Shown: piece by piece, positions 7,103-14,207 of the stretch
How positions within the stretch are numbered: position 1 is the first letter of the stretch
Layout: the number at the start of each line of letters is the position of its first letter
Source: Ilumatobacteraceae bacterium
GTDB lineage: Bacteria > Actinomycetota > Acidimicrobiia > Acidimicrobiales > Ilumatobacteraceae
Assembly: GCA_016650435.1 (NCBI GenBank)
Contig: JAENVT010000481.1
Location: 1-14,207 of the forward strand
DNA: 14,207 nt
Direction of reading: 5' to 3'
The notes under the pieces: generated by a model
The model's database searches: none
Seen by the model: only the letters and a program-made list of their open reading frames with translations
What the model was told of the DNA's origin: nothing
Translations under genes and position numbers: made by a program

Positions 7103-8207
7103 TGGGGGCCCCTCTCAACGCTTCCAAACCCGGGAGGTCGCCGAGCTCGAGCAGTTCCAACGACGCTCCCCCGCCGGTCGACACGTGATCGACCTTGTCG
7201 TCGAGACCGAACTGCGCCAGCGCCGCCGCACTGTCGCCGCCGCCCACCACGGTGAATGCCTTGGTGTCGGCCATGGCCTGTGCCACGGTGCGTGTGCCGG
7301 CCGCGAACCGCGGATCCTCGAACATGCCCATCGGTCCGTTCCAGAAAACTGTGCGAGCTTCCATGATCACGTCGCTGAACGCCGCAGCGGTACCGGGCCC
7401 GATGTCGAGACCTTTGGCGCCGACGGGAAGATTGATGCCGAACGTCGAGAAGTTGCCGGCAGCGTCGACGCCGACCAGATCCTCCGGCAGGTGAAGCTTC
7501 TTGCCACCTGCCGCAGAATCTGACAGCAGCCGCTTGCATGTGTCGACCTGATCCGGCTCCCACAAGGAGTCGCCGATCTGACTGCCGAGCGCGGCCAGAA
7601 ACGTGAAGCACATTGCGCCACCGATGACGAGCTCGTCGACGATCTCGAGCAACGCCTCGACGACACCGAGCTTGTCGCTGATCTTGGCCCCGCCGAGCAC
7701 GGCAACGAACGGTGGCTTCGGGTTGTTGCGCAGACCCAGCAACACATCGACTTCCTTCTGCATCAAGAGACCCATTGCAGAGGGAAGCATTCGCGGCGGA
7801 CCGACGATCGACGCGTGAGCGCGATGACAGGCACCGAACGCATCGTCGACGTACGCGTCCATTCCGTCGATCAGCGTGGCGACGAATTGCGGGTCATTGC
7901 CTTCCTCGCCGGGGTTGAAGCGCAGGTTCTCCAGCAGCTCGACGCCGGGCGCCAACTCGGCGAGTCGCTGCCTCACCGGCTCCATCGAATACTTCGGATT
8001 TGGCTGGCCCTTCGGCCGCCCGAGGTGCGAGGCACACACGACATGTGCACCGCGAGTGGAGAGCCATTCGATTGTCGGCAATGCGGCGCGGATGCGGAAG
8101 TCGTCGACGATCTCGCCGTTGTCGACGGGCACATTGAAGTCGGTTCGAACCAGTACTCGCTTACCGCTCACGTCGCCGAGATCGGTGAGCGTGGGGATGT
8201 GGCTCAT
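7095..8207 (-). CDS. pgk: Phosphoglycerate kinase, shortened N-domain
   Basis: This cytosolic enzyme transfers phosphate from 1,3-bisphosphoglycerate to ADP. The family motifs are intact: RVLVRTDFNVP (17-27), HLGRPKG (61-67), DAFGACHRAHAS (122-133), GGAKISDK (172-179), WNGPMGMFE (289-297), GGGDS (322-326) and STGGGASLE (343-351). The protein is 370 residues, short for a PGK (usually about 390-400). Most of the difference is one place: between SMEPV and LENLRF (74-97) it has 24 residues where E. coli PGK has about 42. The ATG start at 8207 overlaps the gap stop in an ATGA; an upstream in-frame extension is non-conserved and lies inside gap. The A/G-rich codons at the gap 3' end serve as a weak ribosome-binding site. 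Confidence 0.97.
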   Translation of the reverse strand: MSHIPTLTDLGDVSGKRVLVRTDFNVPVDNGEIVDDFRIRAALPTIEWLSTRGAHVVCASHLGRPKGQPNPKYSMEPVRQRLAELAPGVELLENLRFNPGEEGNDPQFVATLIDGMDAYVDDAFGACHRAHASIVGPPRMLPSAMGLLMQKEVDVLLGLRNNPKPPFVAVLGGAKISDKLGVVEALLEIVDELVIGGAMCFTFLAALGSQIGDSLWEPDQVDTCKRLLSDSAAGGKKLHLPEDLVGVDAAGNFSTFGINLPVGAKGLDIGPGTAAAFSDVIMEARTVFWNGPMGMFEDPRFAAGTRTVAQAMADTKAFTVVGGGDSAAALAQFGLDDKVDHVSTGGGASLELLELGDLPGLEALRGAPNA

Positions 8208-9226
8208 TTTCTTTTCTTGGGAATCTTGCTGCCGACGTACAACGCGGTATCGACCAGGCGATTGGAGTAGCCCCACTCGTTGTCGTACCAAGCCAACACC
8301 TTCACCATCGTGCCCATGCTCATGGTCAGGCCGGCGTCGAAGATGCTGCTGTGCGGATCGGTGACGATGTCGCTCGACACGATCGGATCATCGCAGTAGC
8401 GAAGGATGCCTTTCAGCGGTCCACTAGCAGCGGCTTTCTTGAAGACAGCATTGATCTGGTCGACGGTCGCGGCCTTCTTGAGATTTGCAGTGAAGTCGAC
8501 GATCGAGCCGGTGGGCACGGGAACACGCAACGACGTGCCGTCGAGCTTGCCTTTCATCGCGGTCAGTACCAGGCTCGTGGCGCGGGCCGCGCCGGTCGAG
8601 GTCGGGATGACGTTGATGGCCGCGCCGCGGGCGCGGCGCAGATCCTTGTGCGGACCGTCGACCAGCATTTGGTCGCCGGTGTAGGCGTGCACGGTCTGCA
8701 TGAGACCTTGCTCGACACCGAAGTTGTCGTCGAGCACCTTGACCAGCGGCACAAAACAGTTCGTGGTACAACTGGCGTTGGAGATCACCTTCTGGGTCTT
8801 GAAGTCGAAGTCTTTGTGGTTGACGCCGTACACGAACGTCGCGTCTGCGCCGTCGCATGGAGCCGAAACCATTACCAATGGCGCACCACCCTCGAGGTGA
8901 TACGCGGCTGTCTCGCGCTTGGTGAAGATGCCGGTCGATTCGATCACCAGATCGACGCCCAGCTCGCCCCACGGGAGAGCTTTCGGATCACGCTCCGAGA
9001 GCACCTTCAGCACGTCGCCGTCGACGGAGATACCGTCCTTGTGCGCCTTGATGGTGTTAGGAAGCACGCCGAGCACCGAGTCGTACTTCAACAAGTGCGC
9101 CATCGTGTCGAGCGAACCGAGGTCATTGACGGCGACGAAATCGATATCGACGCCGCGTTGCTTAGCGGCACGGAAGAAGTTGCGGCCGATTCGACCAAAG
9201 CCATTGATACCGACACGGACGGTCAT
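8204..9226 (-). CDS. gap: Glyceraldehyde-3-phosphate dehydrogenase, type I
   Basis: This enzyme oxidises glyceraldehyde 3-phosphate to 1,3-bisphosphoglycerate, feeding the PGK encoded next. The 340-residue chain has the Rossmann start VRVGINGFGRIGR (3-15), Asp35 at the end of the second strand (VAVND), which favours NAD over NADP, the nucleophile Cys153 in SNASCTTNC (149-157), and His180 in HAYTGDQ. The PHKDLRRARGAA loop and the C-terminal WYDNEWGYSNR (313-323) are typical of the glycolytic enzyme. It ends in a short basic tail KIPKKRK beyond the usual terminus; the A-rich codons there double as the pgk ribosome-binding site. The ATG start has AAAGGA about 10 nt upstream. The gene follows rapZ after only 46 nt with no terminator-like hairpin. 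Confidence 0.97.
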   Translation of the reverse strand: MTVRVGINGFGRIGRNFFRAAKQRGVDIDFVAVNDLGSLDTMAHLLKYDSVLGVLPNTIKAHKDGISVDGDVLKVLSERDPKALPWGELGVDLVIESTGIFTKRETAAYHLEGGAPLVMVSAPCDGADATFVYGVNHKDFDFKTQKVISNASCTTNCFVPLVKVLDDNFGVEQGLMQTVHAYTGDQMLVDGPHKDLRRARGAAINVIPTSTGAARATSLVLTAMKGKLDGTSLRVPVPTGSIVDFTANLKKAATVDQINAVFKKAAASGPLKGILRYCDDPIVSSDIVTDPHSSIFDAGLTMSMGTMVKVLAWYDNEWGYSNRLVDTALYVGSKIPKKRK

Positions 9227-9272
9227 GCGCGGTGGGTCCTTTCACATACAGCGGAAAGAAGAGGATAGTTGT

Positions 9273-10127
9273 TCAGCGAGCGATGTCGCGATGCCCCGTG
9301 GTTACGGCGATACCACGGCGGCGAAGACGTGCTGCGAGATCCTCGGCGACTGCGACGCTTCGATGCCGGCCACCGGTGCAGCCCATCGCGATGGTCAGAT
9401 AGGTCTTTCCCTCGGCCTCGTAGGCAGGCACGAGACTGACCATCATCGCCTCGAACTCGTCGAGAAAATGGGATGCATGAGAGCGCTCCAACACGAAGTC
9501 ACGCACGGCCGGATCGTGACCGGTCAACGGCCGCAAGGCCTCCTCCCAGTGGGGGTTGGGGAGGAACCGGACGTCCATCACGATGTCGGCATCGAGCGGC
9601 AAGCCGTACTTGTAGCCGAAGCTCTCGACGGCGATCTGGAGTCGTTGGCCATCACCGGTCTGATCGAACGCGGCGATCAACTTGGCCTTCAACTGGTGGA
9701 TGTTCAAGTCGGTCGTATCGATCACCAGATCCGCAGCGCCATGCACAGGATCGAGCAGCGCGCGCTCCAACTCGATCGCCTCGACGAGACCGTCGGCTTC
9801 GGCGTTGAGTGGGTGCTTGCGTCGCGACGAGTCGTACCGCTTCACCAACTCGGCGGTCGTGGCGTCGAGGAACACGATGCGCACTCTGTGCCCCTCGCCG
9901 CGCAGCGCGGCGACTTTTGGGAGCACGTCGATGTGTTGGCGACCTGACACCAATGCCAACCGCTCGATGTCACTGCCCGGCTTGCTCGCCAACTCCACGA
10001 TGGTGTCGACCAGCGATGTCGGCAGGTTGTCGATCACATACCAGCCGAGGTCCTCGAGCACCGCTGCGGCCCCCGAACGCCCAGCGCCAGACAGTCCGGT
10101 GATCAGCACGATGTCGGCCACTGACAA
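9273..10127 (-). CDS. rapZ: RapZ/YvcJ-type nucleotide-binding regulatory protein
   Basis: This is a 284-residue member of the RapZ (YvcJ) family. In E. coli RapZ is an RNA-binding adaptor controlling glucosamine-6-phosphate synthase, and YvcJ hydrolyses nucleotides; the actinobacterial role is less clear. The N-terminal P-loop is GLSGAGRSG (11-19), with Arg for the usual Lys, and is followed by WYVIDNLPTSL (29-39). The C-terminal domain has FGYKYGLPLDADIVMDVRFLPNP (170-192), GHDPAVRDFVL (203-213) and the hallmark GCTGGRHRSVAVAE (249-262). The start is TTG at 10127, or a GTG two codons later; ribosome-binding signals are weak. The preceding methyltransferase gene ends 12 nt upstream. In many actinobacteria yvcK and whiA follow rapZ; here gap follows directly. 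Confidence 0.95.
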   Translation of the reverse strand: MSVADIVLITGLSGAGRSGAAAVLEDLGWYVIDNLPTSLVDTIVELASKPGSDIERLALVSGRQHIDVLPKVAALRGEGHRVRIVFLDATTAELVKRYDSSRRKHPLNAEADGLVEAIELERALLDPVHGAADLVIDTTDLNIHQLKAKLIAAFDQTGDGQRLQIAVESFGYKYGLPLDADIVMDVRFLPNPHWEEALRPLTGHDPAVRDFVLERSHASHFLDEFEAMMVSLVPAYEAEGKTYLTIAMGCTGGRHRSVAVAEDLAARLRRRGIAVTTGHRDIAR

Positions 10128-10139
10128 CGATCGTATTGC

Positions 10140-10862
10140 CTACAGCTTGCGCGTTCGGAGATATAGCAGCCGTGGGATCGTCGCCGCATCGAGATACTCA
10201 CTCGCCCGTTCGAGGAAACCGTCGGGCGGCGCAGGCTCCAGCATGCGCTCGATCAGCAGCCCGTTCTCGGCGAGTGTGTTGACGTAACGACTGAGTGGAC
10301 GATGGATGAACGGGATGAAGACGTCTTTCTCCACCTCCTCATCGCTTTCCTGCTCGACGAGGTACGCACCGATTCGCCAATACTGCTCGGGAGGGTCCAG
10401 GACGTGGTCATCGATCCATCCGCTGTTGGGCGTCTGGAGCAGCGGATGGTTCAGGAAGAAGCAGAATCGCCCGCCCGGCTGCAGCACCCTCGCCACCTCG
10501 GCGATCGCCTTGTCGACCTCACGGATGTGCTCGAACACCAGACACGCCACCACGGCATCGAAGGTGCCGTCGGCGAACGGCAACGCCGCTGCTTCGCCGC
10601 GGGCGAACGACGCGCCGCCGCGTTCTGCTGCCACGGTCACGCAGTTCCACGTCGGGTCGATCCCGACCACCTCGGCACCAAGCCGCCCGGCAAGCCTGCT
10701 GATCTGACCGTCGCCACACCCGACGTCGAGCACTCGCATGGCGCCCGCCAACTCCGCAGCCGCCAAAGGCAGGATCTGCTCCTCATACTCCGGGTCGGCG
10801 CCGTCGGTGAATCCCTCGATCCACCATGCGGCGTGGGTCTCCCACAAACTTTCGTCGGTCAC
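10140..10862 (-). CDS. Class I SAM-dependent methyltransferase, unknown substrate
   Basis: This is a 240-residue Rossmann-fold methyltransferase of the Methyltransf_11 type. Motif I VLDVGCGDGQ (44-53) binds S-adenosylmethionine, Asp69 ends strand 2 (VVGIDP), ALPFADGTFDAVVA (93-106) is the motif II region, and VLQPGGRFCFFLNHP (126-140) is the post-motif III strand. The C-terminal third (PEQYWRIGAYLVEQ…FIPFIHRPLSRYVNTL) should shape the acceptor pocket. Nothing identifies the acceptor; the IPFIHRPLSRY stretch is also seen in small-molecule methyltransferases. I chose GTG at 10862 because conserved-looking sequence starts there; an in-frame ATG at 10907 would add 15 polar residues and has GAGGT immediately before it, too close to act as a normal ribosome-binding site. 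It is the first gene of the long minus-strand train, 12 nt before rapZ. Confidence 0.85.
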   Translation of the reverse strand: MTDESLWETHAAWWIEGFTDGADPEYEEQILPLAAAELAGAMRVLDVGCGDGQISRLAGRLGAEVVGIDPTWNCVTVAAERGGASFARGEAAALPFADGTFDAVVACLVFEHIREVDKAIAEVARVLQPGGRFCFFLNHPLLQTPNSGWIDDHVLDPPEQYWRIGAYLVEQESDEEVEKDVFIPFIHRPLSRYVNTLAENGLLIERMLEPAPPDGFLERASEYLDAATIPRLLYLRTRKL

Positions 10863-10913
10863 GCCACGAATCGTACGGTCGCGGGAACGCGGCCCGTCCT
10901 GGGACATACCTCA

Positions 10914-10976
10914 TATTTTCTGGGTCGACATCTCCGGCTGTCGACGCGACAGCTACACCTGTCGACCTAGAAAATA
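10914..10976. promoter_or_regulatory. Large nested palindrome upstream of the methyltransferase gene
   Basis: Two 17-nt arms, TATTTTCTGGGTCGACA (10914-10930) and TGTCGACCTAGAAAATA (10960-10976), are inverted copies with a single difference. Between them sits an inner inverted repeat GCTGTCG-ACG-CGACAGC (10937-10953). The half-site TGTCG therefore occurs four times, twice per strand. An additional perfect palindrome TACTAGTA follows at 10979-10986. The element lies in the divergent gap between the methyltransferase (minus) and the small HTH gene (plus), 52 bp from the chosen methyltransferase start. A dimeric or tetrameric repressor/activator site is the likeliest reading; a transcribed cruciform RNA or a small palindromic repeat is possible. 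Confidence 0.6.
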
Positions 10977-11073
10977 CCTACTAGTACTCCCGGCCGCGGC
11001 TCCGCCACACCACCACATTCCGACGACATGGTCCGCCGAGCGACTTCCCCACCGACAATGAGTGGAGGAACGA

Positions 11074-11429
11074 GTGGACAAACGAGTCCGGAATGAGCTC
11101 GTCGAGATGATCGATCGGGCCCTTGGTGAAGAGCCGAAGCCCGCGCTGATCGCGGCGCGTCAGTTGAAGGCAGAGGTCGACTGGCTGACCGAGCGGGCGG
11201 TCGCTTTGGCACGACGCGAGGGCTACGACTGGGTCGCATCAGCCGGCTGCTCGGTATCGCCCGTCAATGGGCGCGACAGCGTTTCAAAGCGGCGCCGCCG
11301 CGCCTGCCGCCACACGTGGTTGCGCGCAATCGATACATGGCAGAGCAGCGCGAAGGAGAACGGCTAATGCGCCAGCTCGGCCAGCCGAAGAATCGAGATC
11401 AGGAGGACGACGACCCGGTGGCTTGGTGA
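11074..11429 (+). pseudogene. Small helix-turn-helix protein gene with a one-base frameshift
   Basis: The plus strand opens at GTG 11074 (GGAGG 5 nt upstream) and encodes an acidic helical stretch, VRNELVEMIDRALGEE…WLTERAVALARREGYDW. After 11234 this frame continues into basic, low-complexity residues. The reading frame shifted by one base from 11235 continues the protein sensibly: RISRLLGIARQWARQRFKA … QPKNRDQEDDDPVAW, ending at TGA 11427. Joined with one extra base, DWV-RISRLLGIARQWARQRF is a good helix-turn-helix of the kind GxSWxxIxxxLGxxRQxxxxRF, giving a protein of about 118 residues. So the gene is either disrupted or the sequence lacks a base. No classical slippery heptamer is present. 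Its last 31 nt overlap the 3' end of convergent uvrC. The partner and target of this putative DNA-binding protein are unknown. Confidence 0.7.
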
Positions 11430-13285
11430 AACTTGGCGTGGACGGCTTCGGCGACGGCGTCGGGCAGGAACGACTGGGCCTTCAACTCCTCGAGCGAGGC
11501 CTTCTTGACAGAGTTCACCCCGCCCATCACTTGCACGAGCTTCTTCTTGCGGGCTTCGCCGAGGCCGGGGATGCCGTCGAGCGAACTGGCGGTCATCCGC
11601 TTGCCTCGAAGCTCGCGGTGAAAGGTGTTGGCGAAGCGGTGGGCCTCGTCGCGTATCCGCTGCAGCATGAACAACGCCTCGCTGCCGCGCGGCACCTCGA
11701 CCGGCTCGCTGCGACCGGGCGTGTAAACCTCTTCGAAGCGCTTGGCCAACGATGCAATCGGAATCTCGTCGAAGAGACCGAGCGACCGCACGACGCGCTC
11801 GGCCACGGCCAGCTGACCCTTGCCACCATCGACCAGCAACAGCTGTGGTGGGTAGGAGAACTTGCCCGGCCTCTGACCCAACTCGGTCAGCGGTCGATCA
11901 CGCTCTTCGAGGTAGGCGGTGAGCCGTCGAGTCAACACCTCTTCCATCGCCGCGTAGTCGTCGTTGCCGGGCACATCTTTGATCTTGAAGCGGCGGTACT
12001 CGCGCTTGTTGGGCAGTCCGTCCTCGAGCACCACCATCGAGCCGACGTAGTCGCTGCCCTGCAGGTGTGCCATGTCGTAGCACTCGATGCGCAGCGGTGC
12101 CTCGGGGAGGGCCAGGAGATCCTGCAGTTCTGTCAACGCTCGACTACGCGCGTTGTGGTCGCCGGCGCGACGAAGGCGGTGGCGCATGAACTCTTCCTTA
12201 GCGTTGCGTGTCACCGTTTCGTGCAGATCGCGTTTGTCGCCGCGCATCGGCACACGGATCTGCACCCGCGATCCGCGCATCAACGTCAACCATTCCTCGT
12301 ACGTTTTTAGATCCTCTGGCTCGACCGGCACGAGCACTTGCTTGGGCACGCCGAGCGGCGGTTCGTCGCCGTACAACTCCTCGAGGATGCGATCGATCAG
12401 GCCGCCCGGGCTGAGCGCTTCGACCTTGTCGACCACAAAGCCCCTGCGACCGACAACGCGACCCCTGCGAACATAGAAGATCTGCACCGCAGCCTCGAGA
12501 TCGTCGTCGGCCAGGCCGATCACGTCGATGTCTTCGCTGCGTTCGGCCACCATCTGCTGCTTCTCGATCGCCCGGCGCACGGCAGCGAGCCGATCGCGGA
12601 CCCGCGCTGCCCGCTCGTATTCCATGGCGTTCGACGCCGATTTCATTTCGGCGTCCAGCCGCTTGACGATGCCGTCGGTGTCACCTTCGAGGAAGTCGCA
12701 CAGCTCGTCGACCAGCTGACGATATGCAGCCTCGTCGATCTCGCCGACGCACGGGCCGCTGCACTTCTCGATGTGGAACAACAAACACGGCCGGCCCAAC
12801 CGCTGATGGTCGTTGAACTTGCCAGGGCTACAGGTGCGAATCGGAAAGCTGCGCAGCAGAAGGTCGAGCGTGTCGCGAATCGCGTACGCATGGGCATACG
12901 GTCCGAAGTACTTCGTGCCCTTGCGTTTGCGGCCACGCATGACCAACGCCCGCGGGTACTGCTCGTCGAGCGTGACCGCAAGGAACGGATAGCTCTTGTC
13001 GTCGCGGAGACGGATGTTGAAGCGCGGCCGGTGCTGCTTGATGAGGCTGTACTCGAGCATCAACGCCTCGACCTCGTTGCGAACCTCGATCCACTCAACC
13101 GACTCGGCCGTGGCAACCATCTGTGCCGTCCGCGGATGCATGTTGCGCGGATCCTGGAAGTAGTTGGAGAGTCGTTGCCGAAGACTCGACGCCTTTCCGA
13201 CGTAGATCACACGCCCGAGCGCGTCCTTGAACTGATACGACCCTGGCGAGTCGGGAATCGTTCCGGTCTGCGGGCGTTGCACCAT
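11399..13285 (-). CDS. uvrC: UvrABC nucleotide excision repair endonuclease subunit C
   Basis: This cytosolic repair nuclease makes the 3' and 5' incisions around bulky lesions with UvrB. Domains in order, numbered from the ATG with offsets of about one residue: GIY-YIG nuclease (about 14-92, GSYQFKDALGRVIYVGKASSLRQRL); a four-cysteine region (about 153, 168, 176, 180: CSPGKF…RPCLLFHIEKCSGPC) matching the [4Fe-4S] site described in E. coli UvrC; the UvrB-binding UVR motif (about 207-243); the RNase H-like nuclease with Asp405 in ECYDMAH, Asp444 in GNDDYAAM, Asp487 in LLLVDGGKGQL and His550 in RDEAHRFA; and a C-terminal tandem helix-hairpin-helix (IPGLGEARKKKL) for DNA binding. About 628 residues is normal length. 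ATG 13285 is chosen over TTG 13288; the ribosome-binding site is weak. The rhomboid-like gene diverges upstream. Confidence 0.96.
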   Translation of the reverse strand: MVQRPQTGTIPDSPGSYQFKDALGRVIYVGKASSLRQRLSNYFQDPRNMHPRTAQMVATAESVEWIEVRNEVEALMLEYSLIKQHRPRFNIRLRDDKSYPFLAVTLDEQYPRALVMRGRKRKGTKYFGPYAHAYAIRDTLDLLLRSFPIRTCSPGKFNDHQRLGRPCLLFHIEKCSGPCVGEIDEAAYRQLVDELCDFLEGDTDGIVKRLDAEMKSASNAMEYERAARVRDRLAAVRRAIEKQQMVAERSEDIDVIGLADDDLEAAVQIFYVRRGRVVGRRGFVVDKVEALSPGGLIDRILEELYGDEPPLGVPKQVLVPVEPEDLKTYEEWLTLMRGSRVQIRVPMRGDKRDLHETVTRNAKEEFMRHRLRRAGDHNARSRALTELQDLLALPEAPLRIECYDMAHLQGSDYVGSMVVLEDGLPNKREYRRFKIKDVPGNDDYAAMEEVLTRRLTAYLEERDRPLTELGQRPGKFSYPPQLLLVDGGKGQLAVAERVVRSLGLFDEIPIASLAKRFEEVYTPGRSEPVEVPRGSEALFMLQRIRDEAHRFANTFHRELRGKRMTASSLDGIPGLGEARKKKLVQVMGGVNSVKKASLEELKAQSFLPDAVAEAVHAKFHQATGSSSS

Positions 13286-13353
13286 CAACTTTGAGGCTAT
13301 GGCGATATCGAGGCTAGGCCTCTCGTGCCGTGGCCCGCGGTAGGGTTTGGTCC

Positions 13354-14205
13354 GTGGCCGGTCGATTTGCCTATTCCAAGCCCAGCCGACGGGGACCGAA
13401 CGATCCCTGGTTCCGCATCGGCAAGTTGGATATCGGCTCGGCTGCGTTCCTCGGTTTGATGTGCGCCGTGTCGGTGCTGATCTACGCGCTGGAGCCGGTC
13501 GACAAGCCGATCCTCTTCAAGCTGGCCCTGATCCCCAGCGAGATCAAATCGGGTCAGGTGTGGCGCGTTTTCACCTGGCCGCTGGCCAACGGTCTGGACC
13601 AGCAGCTGCTGTGGGTCATCATCTCGATCGCCGTGCTGTGGTACTTCGGCGGCAGGCTCGAAGAGCAGGTCGGCCGCACCCGGATCGCCTGGTTCCTGGC
13701 GATGATCATCGTCATCCCCGGGCTGGTCGGCACCGCCCTCGACCTGCCCCAGGCCGGCGTACACACCGTGCAACTTGTCGTGCTGTTGACGTACATCGCC
13801 GAGTACCCGAACGTGCGGTTCTTCTTCGGGATACCGGCATGGGTGCTCGGCGCTGTGTATGTGGCTGCAGAGGTGCTGCAGCTCTCCGGCGATCGCGCCG
13901 GACGACGCTTGTTGTTCTTCGTCGTGTCGCTGCTTGTCGGCGCACTCGCCGCCCGCGCAGTCGGCATGCTCGAGGGAGTCCCATGGATCCCGAAGGTCGC
14001 AATGCCCCACCGGCGGCGCACCCCCAAGCAGAGCCGTCGACCTGCTGTCGTCGCCGGACCGTGGGCCGGGTCCACCACGGTGTCCGCTGCACAGAGCGAG
14101 CTCGACGAGCTGCTCGACAAGATCAGCGCCACCGGCATGAACTCGCTCAGCAAGTCGGAGAAGGAACGGCTCAACGAATTGAGCAAACGCCTGCGCGGCA
14201 TGTGA
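13354..14205 (+). CDS. Rhomboid-like membrane protein lacking catalytic residues, with C-terminal DUF6576-like tail
   Basis: This is a 283-residue integral membrane protein with about six hydrophobic segments (near 29-46, 84-98, 110-129, 136-150, 160-176, 185-205). The rhomboid framework is recognisable: GQVWRVFTWPL (68-78), LWYFGGRLEEQVG (95-107) and EYPNVRFFFGIPAW (150-163). The active site is not. GVHT (135-138) stands where GxSG is expected, no His occurs in the last membrane helix, and the TM2 His/Asn positions are Gln and Trp. A basic linker (219-230) leads to LDELLDKISATGMNSLSKSE (250-269), a helical tail resembling the DUF6576 module attached to many bacterial rhomboids. It is probably a pseudoprotease that binds membrane proteins rather than cutting them. 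GTG 13354 is chosen (GGTAGGG upstream); GTG 13330 is in frame and possible. It diverges from uvrC. Confidence 0.8.
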   Translation: MAGRFAYSKPSRRGPNDPWFRIGKLDIGSAAFLGLMCAVSVLIYALEPVDKPILFKLALIPSEIKSGQVWRVFTWPLANGLDQQLLWVIISIAVLWYFGGRLEEQVGRTRIAWFLAMIIVIPGLVGTALDLPQAGVHTVQLVVLLTYIAEYPNVRFFFGIPAWVLGAVYVAAEVLQLSGDRAGRRLLFFVVSLLVGALAARAVGMLEGVPWIPKVAMPHRRRTPKQSRRPAVVAGPWAGSTTVSAAQSELDELLDKISATGMNSLSKSEKERLNELSKRLRGM

Positions 14206-14207
14206 AC

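Noticed and set aside
9273..10127. RapZ P-loop Arg in place of Lys as a sign of an inactive protein
   Set aside because: From memory, GLSGAGRS forms are common in actinobacterial RapZ proteins, and the rest of the family motifs are intact.
10938..10967. Repeated TGTCGAC units as a short CRISPR-like or tandem array
   Set aside because: The units alternate in orientation and are unevenly spaced by a few bases; there are no spacer-length intervals.
10906..10979. ATACCT direct repeats flanking the large palindrome as a target-site duplication
   Set aside because: Only 6 nt match and the right copy overlaps the palindrome arm itself, so it is not a clean insertion footprint.
13297..14010. 237-codon minus-strand frame opposite the rhomboid-like gene
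   Set aside because: His/Gln/Asp-rich composition with no domain; the plus strand encodes a membrane protein with family motifs.

Overview
The window is about 60% G+C and reads as chromosomal DNA from a high-GC actinobacterium. An Acidimicrobiia/Ilumatobacter-like lineage is the best fit. The grounds are the actinobacterial uvrC–rapZ–gap–pgk–tpiA–secG backbone, frequent GTG/TTG starts, a Thr/Gly-rich lipoprotein linker, and a trimmed PGK that I recall from that class. The lineage is inference; no rRNA or other marker is present.

Layout, right to left, because almost everything is on the minus strand. At the right end a plus-strand rhomboid-like membrane protein (13354-14205) diverges from uvrC (minus, 11399-13285). 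A small plus-strand helix-turn-helix gene (11074-11429) converges on the uvrC 3' end and carries a one-base frameshift. An intergenic stretch with a large nested palindrome (10914-10976) lies between it and a minus-strand methyltransferase gene. From there a long minus-strand train runs to the left edge: methyltransferase, rapZ, gap, pgk, tpiA, then a complete oligopeptide-type ABC importer (binding protein, two permeases, two ATPases), then the 5' end of secG, cut by the window edge.

How the genes work together. gap, pgk and tpiA are lower-glycolysis enzymes in a tight, overlapping operon. The importer genes overlap by 4 to 8 nt from oppB to oppF and should be translated together. The binding-protein gene has its own promoter-like leader, and a strong hairpin separates it from the permeases, a common way to make more binding protein than membrane subunits. 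SecG belongs to the Sec translocon and in many actinobacteria directly follows tpiA; here the importer sits between them.

The most striking observation is in the binding protein (4314-6116). The segment that normally forms the N-terminus of the mature SBP_bac_5 fold is at the C-terminus, so the protein looks circularly permuted behind its lipoprotein signal and linker. Other points are the missing whiA and yvcK genes between rapZ and gap, a rhomboid fold without its catalytic residues, an 18-residue gap in PGK, and the palindrome upstream of the methyltransferase. I saw no tRNA, rRNA, CRISPR array, insertion sequence or phage gene.
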